A stretch of 64,000 nt of DNA from Helicobacter brantae (GTDB lineage Bacteria; Campylobacterota; Campylobacteria; Campylobacterales; Helicobacteraceae), in NCBI RefSeq assembly GCF_003364205.1, contig NZ_NXLV01000004.1, forward strand, positions 80,386 to 144,385. Reading direction: 5' to 3'. Shown here piece by piece: positions 46,759 to 56,149 of this stretch (its first letter is position 1; each line of letters opens with the position of its first letter). The notes below the pieces were generated by a model that saw nothing but the letters and a program-made list of their open reading frames with translations, was not told the origin of the DNA and made no database searches. The translations under genes and the position numbers were made by a program.

Positions 46759-48957
46759 TTAATCCTTTGCTTCTGTTTTATTTTTGCATTTAATACACTC
46801 ATAGATTTCTTTTCCTCTATAAGTGCGTTTTGTAACCATATAGCCACACTCAGGACATTTGGGTGAGGCAATAGGCTCGTATTTGGAGATAAAGTTGCAT
46901 TTGGGATAGTTATTGCAACCAAAGAATGCCCCTCTTTTGCTTCTTCTCTCCACAATCTCTCCCCCACATTCAGGGCATTTGACTTCCAAAGTTTTGGGAG
47001 GAGTGCTAGAGAGTGATTTTGTGTTTTTGCATTTGGGATATCCACTACAAGCCAAAAACTCTCCATTTTTCCCTGCTTTTTTAATCATTGGCTTTCCGCA
47101 TTTCTCACACACCTCACCACTTACCACTTCTTCTTGTTTGCTTGTATTTTTTTGAATGTATTTGCATTTGGGATACCCACTACAAGCTACAAATTCCCCA
47201 TATCTTCCCATTCTCTTCACTAATGGACTATTGCACTCTGGGCAATTCTCTCCTGTGGGAGTGGCAACTTTTTGGGAGGCGATATTTTTCTTGCCTTGAG
47301 TGATTTTCTGCTCAAAAGGTTCATAAAATCTCCAAAGCACCTCTTGCCAATTTTCCTTTTTCTCAGCAATATCATCAAGCTCTTCTTCAAGTTTGGCAGT
47401 AAAATGGCTATCTACAATCTCATTGAAGTGTTGCTCTAGCATTTCTGTAACCCTAAAAGCACTCTCTTGGGCAAAAATTTGCTTTTTTTCAATCTTGATA
47501 TAATCTCTGCTTGAAAGCAAAGCAATTGTTGGGGCATAGGTGCTTGGACGACCGATTCCTAGACTTTCCATCATCTTAATCAAACCTGCTTCATTAAACC
47601 TTGCAGGAGGCTCTGTAAAATGCTCTTTGCTAGAGATTTCTTCAGCTTTGATGACTTTTCCTTCAGAGAGTGGAGGGAGGAGCTTATCTTTGTCTTCATT
47701 CCCTATGATTTTGTAGAATCCATCAAAAAGCAATCGACTTCCATTTGCCTTGAAAACTCCGCTTTTTGAGATGAAAGACACGCTTTGGCTTTCAAACTCA
47801 GCATCTGTGCTTTGAGAGGCTAAAAAGCGTTTGTAGATGAGAGCGTAAAGCTTGTATTCATCATTGCTTAAAAACTCCTTTGCAATCTCTAGGGTAAAAG
47901 CAAGATTGGTAGGGCGGATAGCCTCATGAGCTTCTTGAGCCCCTTTGCTTTTGCTCACATAGCTTTTGGGTTTGGAGGGGACATAGTCTTTGCCATAGGT
48001 TTTGCTAAGCATCTCTCTTGCACTCTCTTGGGCTTCTTTGGCGATATTAAGACTATCTGTTCTCATATAGGTGATTGCTCCCATTACACCATTGTTTGTT
48101 TTAACTCCCTCATAGAGTTTTTGAGCTACACTCATTGTCTTGGTGGGAGAAAATCCTAGAAGACTTGAGGCACTTTGCTGAAGAGTGGAAGTCATAAATG
48201 GAGGAGGTGTTGGAGTTTTTTTGCTTTTTTTGCTGATTGCTCCTACTTCAAACTCTTCTTTTTGGAGTTGCTCTACCATTGAGAGAACCATTTTTTCATC
48301 TTGCAAACTCAATTTTTCAAGTTTTTGGTTTTGGAATTCTATAAGTTCAGCTTGGATAGAGGGAGAGAAAATCCCTTGAATATTGAAATATCGCACAGGT
48401 TTGAAGGCTTGGATTTCTTTTTCCCTCTCCACTACAAGTTTGAGTGTGCTACTTTGCACTCTTCCTGCACTCAATCCTCTTTGAATCTTTGTAGCAATCA
48501 AACCACTAAGCTTAAAGCCCACGATTCTATCAAGCAATCGTCTTGCTTGTTGGGCATCGACTTTATCCATATCAATATGGCGAGGATGCTCTAGTGCGTG
48601 TGTGATTGCACTTTTTGTAATTTCGTGAAAGACAATGCGTGGGAGCTTTGAGGCATCTTCTCCAAGTGCTTGGGTGATATGATAACCAATCGCCTCTCCC
48701 TCACGATCCTCATCGGTTGCGATATAGATTTGAGTAGCATTTTTTGCCAAAGACTTGATTTGATTGACAATCTCTTTATGATCGGGTGCGATTTTGTATT
48801 CAGGGATAAAGTGCTTGTTTTCAATCTTTATCCCAAAAGTATTTTTGGGCAAATCACGAATATGCCCTTTACTTGCTACAACCTCATAGCTTGAATCCAA
48901 AAAATTCTTTATGGTTTTGGCTTTTGCTGGTGATTCTACAATGATTAGATTTTTCAT
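46759..48957 (-). CDS. topA: DNA topoisomerase I
   Basis: Relaxes negative supercoils; 732 residues. The TOPRIM domain is at the N-terminus (IVESPAKAKTIKNFL, IATDEDREGEAIGYH), and the active-site Tyr is in ITYMRTDSLNIA near 300. Four C-terminal zinc knuckles start at CPEC near 570, CEKC near 616, CPEC near 660 and CPEC near 704. The downstream paralogue at 45632 begins 2 bases after its stop, so they may share a transcript. Confidence 0.97.
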   Translation of the reverse strand: MKNLIIVESPAKAKTIKNFLDSSYEVVASKGHIRDLPKNTFGIKIENKHFIPEYKIAPDHKEIVNQIKSLAKNATQIYIATDEDREGEAIGYHITQALGEDASKLPRIVFHEITKSAITHALEHPRHIDMDKVDAQQARRLLDRIVGFKLSGLIATKIQRGLSAGRVQSSTLKLVVEREKEIQAFKPVRYFNIQGIFSPSIQAELIEFQNQKLEKLSLQDEKMVLSMVEQLQKEEFEVGAISKKSKKTPTPPPFMTSTLQQSASSLLGFSPTKTMSVAQKLYEGVKTNNGVMGAITYMRTDSLNIAKEAQESAREMLSKTYGKDYVPSKPKSYVSKSKGAQEAHEAIRPTNLAFTLEIAKEFLSNDEYKLYALIYKRFLASQSTDAEFESQSVSFISKSGVFKANGSRLLFDGFYKIIGNEDKDKLLPPLSEGKVIKAEEISSKEHFTEPPARFNEAGLIKMMESLGIGRPSTYAPTIALLSSRDYIKIEKKQIFAQESAFRVTEMLEQHFNEIVDSHFTAKLEEELDDIAEKKENWQEVLWRFYEPFEQKITQGKKNIASQKVATPTGENCPECNSPLVKRMGRYGEFVACSGYPKCKYIQKNTSKQEEVVSGEVCEKCGKPMIKKAGKNGEFLACSGYPKCKNTKSLSSTPPKTLEVKCPECGGEIVERRSKRGAFFGCNNYPKCNFISKYEPIASPKCPECGYMVTKRTYRGKEIYECIKCKNKTEAKD

Positions 48958-49131
48958 ATTTTGCTCTTTTTAATGTTGGAATTTGGGAAAACCCAAAAAA
49001 TTTTAAACATTATAATAAGGGTTTGGATAATTTGAAAAAAGATTAGAAAATTTCCTTGCAAATCAAGGCTCTGAAAGTTTCATTTTGGAGAGTTTTTGAT
49101 AAAATTTTGCAATTTTTCTTAAAGGCAGGAA

Positions 49132-49371
49132 ATGGAGCTATTGCAAAATGCTATTGCTTATGAGAGAAGTGGAGATAAGCAAGAGGCAATAAGGATTTAT
49201 CATAAACTCATTGCACTCAACCAAAATGCTGTAGAGGCAAGGGTGGGGATTATGCGTTTGAGGGGAGAGTGGAGGAGATTTTCTGGGGTAGAAGAAGAGC
49301 ATAAAAATTTCTTTATAGATGCACAAGGGCAAAGACAAATTTTGGAAATAGAAAGGTGGTTGTTGCGATGA
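49132..49371 (+). CDS. Small TPR-like protein upstream of the CiaD-like gene
   Basis: A 79-residue protein with one TPR-like helix pair (LLQNAIAYERSGDKQEAIRIY, HKLIALNQNAVEARVGIMRL). ATG after AAAGGCAGGAA. It overlaps the CiaD-like start codon as ATGATGA. A short gene precedes ciaD in Campylobacter jejuni too, as I recall. Function unknown. Confidence 0.7.
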   Translation: MELLQNAIAYERSGDKQEAIRIYHKLIALNQNAVEARVGIMRLRGEWRRFSGVEEEHKNFFIDAQGQRQILEIERWLLR

Positions 49372-49658
49372 TGAAGATCAATGAACTCAAAGATGTGATT
49401 GTAGAAACACTATCTCAAATTGATGGGCAAGGCAGAAAAGAAGATGAGCAAGAGAGGGAATTTCAAGATAGAGAAATGCTCTCTGCTTCATTGATTGATG
49501 AAAGAGAGTTTTTGAGTATGCAAAGAGATAAAATGCTTGTTTTGTTTGAAGGATTGCTTTCTCCAGAAACCAAAGAAATAGAGCAAAAGCTAGAACTTGT
49601 TTTGCGATATTTGCAATATCAGTTGAGTGAAATTGATAAAAGATTAAAAGAAATTTGA
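49368..49658 (+). CDS. CiaD-like domain protein
   Basis: A 96-residue protein starting at the ATG at 49368 (a GTG at 49356 is in frame). It has a charged Glu/Gln/Arg N-terminal half and the C-terminal pattern MLVLFEGLLSPETKEIEQKL followed by LVLRYLQYQLSEIDKRLKEI, matching the end of CiaD. CiaD in C. jejuni is an effector delivered through the flagellar apparatus that promotes invasion; whether this homologue is exported is unknown. No signal peptide. Confidence 0.72.
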   Translation: MMKINELKDVIVETLSQIDGQGRKEDEQEREFQDREMLSASLIDEREFLSMQRDKMLVLFEGLLSPETKEIEQKLELVLRYLQYQLSEIDKRLKEI

Positions 49659-49702
49659 TTTAGTAAATAAAATATTTACTCATATTATCATAGAATTCTC
49701 TC

Positions 49703-49790
49703 GTCTTAAGTTTCTTAAGACAAATAAGACGTATTCGTTTTCTCTCCTAAAAAATCCTTTGTGTTACTACGACGAGGCGGAAACGCCTCG
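49703..49790. other. Structured intergenic segment with two perfect hairpins
   Basis: Between the CiaD-like gene and arsR. GTCTTAAG and CTTAAGAC form an 8-bp stem with a 3-base loop (49703-49721). CGAGGCG and CGCCTCG form a 7-bp GC-rich stem closed by a GAAA tetraloop (49773-49790), with TTCCCCC after it. A second GTCTTA-complementary TAAGAC (49725-49730) offers an alternative fold. A small RNA, a terminator or an mRNA leader are all possible; no T run follows. Confidence 0.5.
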
Positions 49791-49867
49791 GAGTTCCCCC
49801 ATTTACTTTTCTTTTAAAATTTTTTAGTTATGATATTGCATTAAATCTTTACATAAAGGCTAGAGAA

Positions 49868-50557
49868 ATGTTAGAAATATTGATGATTGAAGATGATCTT
49901 GAGCTTGCTGAGCTTTTGAGTGAGTATCTTAAGGGTCATGATATGAATGTTACAAACTATGATGAGCCATACACTGGAATGAGTGCAGTGAATGCTAGAA
50001 AGTTTGATCTTTTGCTCTTGGATTTGACTTTGCCCAATCTTGATGGACTAGAGGTATGTCAAAGAATTGTAAAACAAAAAAATATCCCTATTATTATCTC
50101 TTCGGCTAGAAATGATGTCAATGACAAAATCAAAGCTTTAGAGTTTGGTGCAGATGATTATATCCCCAAACCCTATGATCCTCAAGAGCTTGTCGCAAGG
50201 ATACATTCTGTGCTTAGACGATACAGTGCCAAAGCACAAGAAGAACAACAAAAAAAGGAGCATAAAGATATTTTTGAAGTGCGTCCTGAGGGAAGAGAGA
50301 TTCTTTTTAAAGGCAAGAGATTGGAGCTTACAAAAGCAGAATATGAGATTTTATCCTTGCTTTTAAGCAAAGTGGGGCAAGTTTTCTCAAGAGAATCAAT
50401 TGCGATTGAAACAAAATCAATCAATCCTGAAAGCTCAAATAAAAGTATTGATGTTATCATTGGAAGATTGAGAGCTAAGATTGAGCAAAACCCCAAAACT
50501 CCTGAATATATCATTTCTGTTCGTGGAGTAGGCTATAAGATTGAAATCAATCGCTAA
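49868..50557 (+). CDS. arsR: OmpR-family response regulator ArsR-like (acid response)
   Basis: The 229-residue regulator has the receiver domain (acidic pair EDD at 8-10, phospho-acceptor Asp52 in [10 protein letters not shown], Lys in PKPYDPQEL) and a winged-helix DNA-binding domain (about 130-228: [39 protein letters not shown]). It closely resembles my recollection of H. pylori ArsR (not the arsenic repressor of the same name), which governs the acid response including urease. It overlaps its kinase gene by one base. Confidence 0.9.
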   Translation: MLEILMIEDDLELAELLSEYLKGHDMNVTNYDEPYTGMSAVNARKFDLLLLDLTLPNLDGLEVCQRIVKQKNIPIIISSARNDVNDKIKALEFGADDYIPKPYDPQELVARIHSVLRRYSAKAQEEQQKKEHKDIFEVRPEGREILFKGKRLELTKAEYEILSLLLSKVGQVFSRESIAIETKSINPESSNKSIDVIIGRLRAKIEQNPKTPEYIISVRGVGYKIEINR

Positions 50558-51807
50558 TGCTTCGTCGTTTTTTAATCGATAGCTCAATTTTTTTCAAAAT
50601 CACAGGGCTTTTTCTCTTTGCCCTGTTAAGTTTTTTGGGCTTTTCTTTTTATTTTATCAAAGATCAAGTAGAGCAGGACAATCAGAGAGAAGAGTTGCGT
50701 TATCGCTATTTTATTAGCACCATTAGCCCTATTGTGCGAGAGAGTAAAGATATCAATGTGATTTATCAATACCTCAAAGAATTTGGCTTTGTGCAATCTA
50801 GTGATCCAAGAATCAAAGAGCAACTTATCAATACCAATAAGCTCCCCCCATTTGTTCAAGGTGTGTTTGCTAAGACGCTAAAAACTGATAGTGGGATTTA
50901 TATCTTGCTTGAAACCCCCAAAGAATCAATTCTTTTCAAATACTCTCCTGAGAGTTCATTTGTGAATTTTTATATCATTAGTATTGTGGCAATTATCGTG
51001 CTTTCTTTGATGTTTGTAATGCTTCTTCAAGCCTTTGCACCTCTAAAAATCTTGCACTCCAATATCAAAAAATTCTCCAATGGGGATTTGGATATTTCTT
51101 GCAAACTAGGACACAAAGATGAGATAGGCGAACTTGCTCAAGAGTTTGATAATGCTGTATCTAAGATTAGAGCCTTAAATGAATCACGCTCCCTCTTTTT
51201 ACGCTCCATAATGCACGAGCTAAACACGCCTATCACCAAAGGAAGGCTCATTTGTGCAATGCTTGAAGATAGCTCTGCTAAAGAGAGATTGATTTCAGTA
51301 TTTAAGCGATTGGGGAGTTTGATTGAAGAGTTTGCTAAGCTAGAGCAGATGAATTCAAAAACCTATCGAGTGAAAAAAAGAGAATTTTTCCTCAAAGAAG
51401 CCATAGATCAAGCCAAGATGATGCTTTTGATTGATGATGATGAGCGTATTGTGGTTGAGAATGAAAATGACTTAATCAAAGCAGACTTTGAGCTTTTTAC
51501 CCTAGCTCTTAAAAATCTTTTTGATAATGCAATCAAATATGGGGAAGATAAAAAAGTCTATGTCAAAGCTCAAATGCAAAACCTTATCATTAGCAATCGT
51601 GGAAAACCCCTCAAAGAAGACTTTAGTGAGTATGTCAAGCCATATTTTAAAGAAAACAACTCTCAAGGCTTTGGATTGGGGCTTTATATCATCAAAAATG
51701 TTTTAGAATCTCAAAAATTTGAAATCACATACCAATATGAAGATGAAATGAATCATTTCATCATTCAAGGCTGTGTGGTGGAAAATTCTTGCAAAATCAA
51801 AGGATAG
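50557..51807 (+). CDS. arsS: Sensor histidine kinase ArsS-like
   Basis: A 416-residue membrane kinase with helices at about 12-33 and 142-163 bounding a periplasmic sensor domain, then HAMP, a HisKA box (SIMHELNTPITKG, His near 220), and a HATPase_c domain (NLFDNAIKYG; SQGFGLGLYIIKNV near 370). In H. pylori the periplasmic histidines sense acid; this periplasmic part contains almost no His, so the signal may differ. It lies four bases before hemB. Confidence 0.88.
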   Translation: MLRRFLIDSSIFFKITGLFLFALLSFLGFSFYFIKDQVEQDNQREELRYRYFISTISPIVRESKDINVIYQYLKEFGFVQSSDPRIKEQLINTNKLPPFVQGVFAKTLKTDSGIYILLETPKESILFKYSPESSFVNFYIISIVAIIVLSLMFVMLLQAFAPLKILHSNIKKFSNGDLDISCKLGHKDEIGELAQEFDNAVSKIRALNESRSLFLRSIMHELNTPITKGRLICAMLEDSSAKERLISVFKRLGSLIEEFAKLEQMNSKTYRVKKREFFLKEAIDQAKMMLLIDDDERIVVENENDLIKADFELFTLALKNLFDNAIKYGEDKKVYVKAQMQNLIISNRGKPLKEDFSEYVKPYFKENNSQGFGLGLYIIKNVLESQKFEITYQYEDEMNHFIIQGCVVENSCKIKG

Positions 51808-51810
51808 AAA

Positions 51811-52776
51811 ATGCGACTTAGACGACTAAGAATGAACCCAAAAATGAGAGATTTAGTAAGGGAGAGTAGGCTAGATATTTCTCAATTTATCTACCCTCTT
51901 TTTGTCATCGATAAAAAAGATTGCAAAAACCCCATTGCCTCAATGCCTGATGTGTATCAAATGAGTATTGAATACATTTTGCAAGAGTGCAAGGAGTTGA
52001 TGGATCTAGGGATTTATCATATTTTGCTCTTTGGTATCCCAGAGCATAAAGATGAGAGGGGAAGCTCGGCTTTGGGAGATAGTATCGTTGCAAGGACAAC
52101 TAGAGCAATCAAAGAGAAATATCCGCAAATGTTTGTAAGTGCAGATTTGTGCTTTTGTGAATACACAAGTCACGGACATTGTGGGATTTTGCAAGGAGAG
52201 AGTGTCAATAATGATGCGACTTTAGAGATACTAGGGATTCAAGCCCTTGATTTGGCAAAAGCAGGGGTAGATATGATTGCTCCAAGTGGAATGATGGATC
52301 ACACAACAGCCTATCTTAGAAACACACTTGATAAAGCAGGATTTATCCATTTGCCCATAATGAGCTATTCGACAAAGTTTGCAAGTGCATATTATGGTCC
52401 TTTTAGAGATGTGGCTCAATCTACCCCTAGTTTTGGGGATAGAAGAACCTATCAAGAAGATGGGGCAAATAGGCGAGAGGCAATCAGAGAGAGTTTGCTT
52501 GATGAGCGTGAGGGGGCAGATATTTTGATGGTAAAACCTGCCCTTGCCTACCTTGATATAGTGCGAGATATTCGTGAGGCAAGTTTGCTTCCTTTGGCAC
52601 TTTATAATGTCAGTGGAGAGTATAGTATGCTCAAACTTGCAGGAAATGCAGGGATAGTGGATTATGAGAAAGTGATGATGGAAACGATGATAAGTTTTAA
52701 AAGAGCAGGGGCAGATATTATCATCAGTTATCACGCTAAAGAAGTTGCAAAATTGCTAAAAAGTAACATTGGGTAA
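51811..52776 (+). CDS. hemB: Delta-aminolevulinic acid dehydratase (porphobilinogen synthase)
   Basis: Condenses two aminolevulinates in haem synthesis; 321 residues. The metal-site region [17 protein letters not shown] near 110, the Lys of [28 protein letters not shown] near 195, and the Schiff-base Lys in [12 protein letters not shown] near 248 are all seen. The arsR-arsS-hemB order matches H. pylori. Confidence 0.96.
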   Translation: MRLRRLRMNPKMRDLVRESRLDISQFIYPLFVIDKKDCKNPIASMPDVYQMSIEYILQECKELMDLGIYHILLFGIPEHKDERGSSALGDSIVARTTRAIKEKYPQMFVSADLCFCEYTSHGHCGILQGESVNNDATLEILGIQALDLAKAGVDMIAPSGMMDHTTAYLRNTLDKAGFIHLPIMSYSTKFASAYYGPFRDVAQSTPSFGDRRTYQEDGANRREAIRESLLDEREGADILMVKPALAYLDIVRDIREASLLPLALYNVSGEYSMLKLAGNAGIVDYEKVMMETMISFKRAGADIIISYHAKEVAKLLKSNIG

Positions 52777-52873
52777 TCAAATCCCAAAAAAGTTCAAGTT
52801 TTTTTGCAAGATTGTAAGCATTTGTAAGTTTAGTGCGTATAATCATAAAAAAATTTTATAAAAAGGAGTTGAT

Positions 52874-53791
52874 ATGCAACAACTACAAGGCAGAGAATAC
52901 GATGTCTTTGAAAGCATTTTGCAAAAAGCAAAAGCAAAAGGCAGAATCAAAGTATCAGTCGCTCAACCTACTGATGAGACAAGTTTGAGTGGCGTGGTTG
53001 ATTCTTACAAGGCTGGATTGATTGATCCAATTTTAGTGGGAGATGAGAGCAAGATTATTGCTACTTCAAAAGAGTTTGGACTAGATATTTCTCCATTTGA
53101 GATTATCAATGTGCTAGAGGACAAAGACGCAGCGACAAAAGCAGCAGAGTTTGCTACAAAAGGCGAAGTCAAAGCGATTATGAAGGGAAATCTTCATACC
53201 AATGACATTATGAGTGCAGTAGTCAAAAGAGATGCAAATCTTAGAACCGATAGAAGCATTACTCACGCATTTGTCCTTGATATTCCTGCTTATCACAAAG
53301 CACTTTTCATCGCAGATGCAGCAATCAATATCGCCCCTGATATCAATGCAAAAATGAGTATCATCAAAAACACCGTGGATTTGGCTCACAAACTTGGAAT
53401 CAAAACCCCAAAAGTAGGGCTTTTGAGTGCAGTTGAAATGCCTTATGAGAAAATCCCAAGCTCAATGGAAGCTCACGAGCTTACTCAAAGAGCTAAAAGT
53501 GAAGTAGAAAATGCTTTGGTCTATGGTCCTTTGGCATTTGATAATGCAATCTCAGCAATCTCAGCAAAGATTAAAAAGATAGATTCTGAAGTTTGTGGAG
53601 ATCCTGATATTTTGGTTGCTCCTCAGATTGAGGCAGGAAATATCCTCTTTAAAGCTTTGGTATATCTTGCTTATGCAAAGGTTGCAGGAGTGGTGCTTGG
53701 TGCAAAAGTGCCAGTTATTCTCACTTCAAGAGCAGACAATGCAGAGGCAAGAGTGGCAAGTTCAGCTCTAGCAGTTTTGGCAAGTGAATAA
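52874..53791 (+). CDS. pta: Phosphate acetyl/butyryltransferase family protein (short Pta)
   Basis: Converts acetyl-CoA to acetyl phosphate as partner of AckA. The 305-residue protein is the short phosphotransacylase form without the DRTGG and P-loop domains of E. coli Pta. Segments IMKGNLHTNDIMSAVVKR near 97, FIADAAINIAP near 145 and PVILTSRADNAEARVASS near the C-terminus fit the family. It may be annotated as phosphate butyryltransferase; the adjacent ackA favours acetate. AAAAGGAG precedes the ATG. Confidence 0.88.
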   Translation: MQQLQGREYDVFESILQKAKAKGRIKVSVAQPTDETSLSGVVDSYKAGLIDPILVGDESKIIATSKEFGLDISPFEIINVLEDKDAATKAAEFATKGEVKAIMKGNLHTNDIMSAVVKRDANLRTDRSITHAFVLDIPAYHKALFIADAAINIAPDINAKMSIIKNTVDLAHKLGIKTPKVGLLSAVEMPYEKIPSSMEAHELTQRAKSEVENALVYGPLAFDNAISAISAKIKKIDSEVCGDPDILVAPQIEAGNILFKALVYLAYAKVAGVVLGAKVPVILTSRADNAEARVASSALAVLASE

Positions 53792-53804
53792 TAAAGGAGA
53801 GACA

Positions 53805-54983
53805 ATGAAAGAAATGATTTTGGTAATTAATGCAGGAAGTTCAAGTCTTAAGTTTAAGATTTTTGATACACACACTCAAGCGATTGCTTCAGGACAGGTT
53901 GAGGGAATTGACTTAGCTCCAAGTTTTAAAGCAAAAGATGCAGAGGGCAATACAATTGCTGAGCATAAGTGGAGCGAGAAAGAAGCTCATAATCACGCTT
54001 TGGTGCTTGATTATCTTTTCTCTTGGATTATGGAGACTTACAAAGATTACACAATCAAAGCTTGTGGGCATAGGGTCGTGCATGGTGGGACAATCTTTAG
54101 TGATTCTGCCCTTATTACTGATAAGGTTGTGGCTGATATTGAGAGCCTTATCCCATTAGCTCCATTGCACCAACCTCATAATTTGCGAGTGATTAAGCTT
54201 TTGAGAGAGAAATTCCCCAATATCCCTCAAGTGGCAGTATTTGACACAGCATTCCACCAAACAATGAAAGGCAATGCCACAATGTATGCAATCCCCTATT
54301 CACTTTACAAAGAGGGTGTAAGACGCTATGGAATGCACGGAACTTCTTATGCCTATATTGCAAAGGCACTCAAAGATAGATATCCTGAAATTGCAGATAA
54401 GAAATTTGTTATCGCTCATATTGGTTCAGGTGCTTCACTTTGTGCGATTGAGAATGGAAAGTCAGTAATGACTACAATGGGATTCACGGCTCTTGATGGT
54501 GTAAGTATGGGGACACGACCTGGAAGTATCGATCCAGGGATTTTGCTCTATTTGATGGAAAACAAAGGCTATGGAGTTGATGAGATTAGAGATTTCCTCT
54601 ATTATAAAAGTGGTGTAGGTGGATTATCAGAGTTTAGCTCAAACTTCTATACTCTTGAGTGCAACCTAGAGAGCAATGAGGGGGCTAAGAGAGCTTATGA
54701 GTTTATGAGTTATAGAGTTGCTGAAGAGATTGCAAGATTGATGGTTAGTCTTGGTGGAGCTGATGGAATCATCTTTACAGCAGGTGTGGGAGAAAATTCA
54801 GCACACTTTAGAAGCGAAGTTTGTCGCCAACTCTCTTATCTTGGTGTTAAGATTGATGAGAGCAAAAATGGCACAAGAGGGACAGAGCAGATTAATGCAA
54901 GTGATAGCAAAATTGCAGTATTTGCAATCCCAACAAACGAAGAGCTTATGATTGTGCTTGATACAATGAGATTAAGCAAATAA
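53805..54983 (+). CDS. ackA: Acetate kinase
   Basis: Makes ATP and acetate from acetyl phosphate. The 392-residue protein has the ASKHA signatures ILVINAGSSSLKFKIFD (N-terminus), CGHRVVHGG near 87, VFDTAFHQTM near 145, YGMHGTSYAYIA near 175, and GGADGIIFTAGVGENSAHFR near 320. I chose the ATG at 53805 because AAAGGAG lies 5 bases upstream; a GTG at 53784 inside pta is in frame but less likely. Confidence 0.96.
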   Translation: MKEMILVINAGSSSLKFKIFDTHTQAIASGQVEGIDLAPSFKAKDAEGNTIAEHKWSEKEAHNHALVLDYLFSWIMETYKDYTIKACGHRVVHGGTIFSDSALITDKVVADIESLIPLAPLHQPHNLRVIKLLREKFPNIPQVAVFDTAFHQTMKGNATMYAIPYSLYKEGVRRYGMHGTSYAYIAKALKDRYPEIADKKFVIAHIGSGASLCAIENGKSVMTTMGFTALDGVSMGTRPGSIDPGILLYLMENKGYGVDEIRDFLYYKSGVGGLSEFSSNFYTLECNLESNEGAKRAYEFMSYRVAEEIARLMVSLGGADGIIFTAGVGENSAHFRSEVCRQLSYLGVKIDESKNGTRGTEQINASDSKIAVFAIPTNEELMIVLDTMRLSK

Positions 54984-55339
54984 CACTTTATAAAAGGGGA
55001 GGGGGTGAAATCTTCTATTTGATTGACTTATCCATAATTACACTTATCCCAAGATAACAAGAGGTTTTTGAGTTAATCAAAAAACAAAAGTTTATACTCA
55101 AAGATGATTAAAAAAAAGTTTTCTAAAAAAATTTTTATAAAAAATTATTGATTTAAAAAGTGTAAAGAATTTAACCAAAAACACCCAAGAATATTACCTT
55201 TAGTTACAATAGAATTAATATACCCTTTGAAAATGTGATTTTCTAATTTTTGAAGTTACTTTTTTTTGAGAGTATAGCAACTAGGTTAGCCTTTTTTGTG
55301 AGGGGTAACCAAGCAAAGGAAATCTTATAGGAGGAAAAG
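54984..55339 (+). other. 356-base intergenic region upstream of frdCAB
   Basis: Very AT-rich, with no gene seen. TACAAT at 55205-55210 is a candidate -10, leaving a leader of about 120 bases. In that leader GGTTAGCC and GGGTAACC (about 55283-55310) can form an imperfect hairpin just before the ribosome-binding site AGGAGGAAAAG. I see no terminator with a T run after ackA. Confidence 0.45.
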
Positions 55340-56149
55340 ATGTCTAATGAGATCATCGAGAGTTACGCTGATGTAAGACCTGATGGGAAGAAGAGTCGAA
55401 TACCAGCTAGACTTGATTGGTGGCAGAGTGCCACGGGATTATTTTTGGGGTTGTTTATGATAGCCCATATGTTTTTTGTATCAAGCATTTTGATTAGTCC
55501 AAAGCTTTTTGATTGGCTGATTGGCAAAGCCGAGCTTGATTTTATCTTTGGTCATCGCAAACCTTTAGTTACTTCTTTTATCGTGTTTGTGGTGTTGGTA
55601 GCGTTTATGATTCACGCATTTTTGGCAATGAGAAAGTTTCCAATCAACTATAAACAATTCTTAAAAATGCGAACTCATAAAAATTTGATGAAACACAAAG
55701 ACACGACTTATTGGTGGATTCAAGCTTGCAGTGGATTTGTGCTTTTCTTCTTTGGGAGTGCTCATCTTTTTGTGATTATGCTCTCACCCAATAGCCCTGA
55801 TGCACTTGTGGGGATTGGCTCTGTGGCGTCTTCATTGCGTTTTGTGGAGCAACATTTTTGGATACTTTATCTTGTGCTTTTGATTGCTGTGGAATTACAC
55901 GGAAGTATCGGACTTTATCGATTGGCTGTGAAATGGGGCTGGTTTGATCATTGGGGTAAAACTCCTGAAGCGACAAGAAAGGTATTGCAAAAAGTTAAAA
56001 CCTGTATGACAATATTTTTTCTTGCACTTGGATTCCTTACTTTTGGGGCTTATATCAAATATGGAATTGAGTTTTCAAATCTTGAAAAACGAATGGAAAA
56101 AGCAATGAATCACGATGAGGTTGATGTGCTTATTTTGGAGGTGCAATAA
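55340..56149 (+). CDS. frdC: Fumarate reductase cytochrome b subunit
   Basis: Membrane di-heme subunit that passes electrons from menaquinol to fumarate. The 269-residue protein has five membrane helices and the four haem-ligand His in order: AHMFF (about 43), MIHAF (about 92), SAHLF (about 142) and VELHG (about 181). The Glu two residues before the last ligand matches the E-pathway residue of Wolinella FrdC. AGGAGG precedes the ATG, and its last base overlaps frdA. Confidence 0.97.
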   Translation: MSNEIIESYADVRPDGKKSRIPARLDWWQSATGLFLGLFMIAHMFFVSSILISPKLFDWLIGKAELDFIFGHRKPLVTSFIVFVVLVAFMIHAFLAMRKFPINYKQFLKMRTHKNLMKHKDTTYWWIQACSGFVLFFFGSAHLFVIMLSPNSPDALVGIGSVASSLRFVEQHFWILYLVLLIAVELHGSIGLYRLAVKWGWFDHWGKTPEATRKVLQKVKTCMTIFFLALGFLTFGAYIKYGIEFSNLEKRMEKAMNHDEVDVLILEVQ

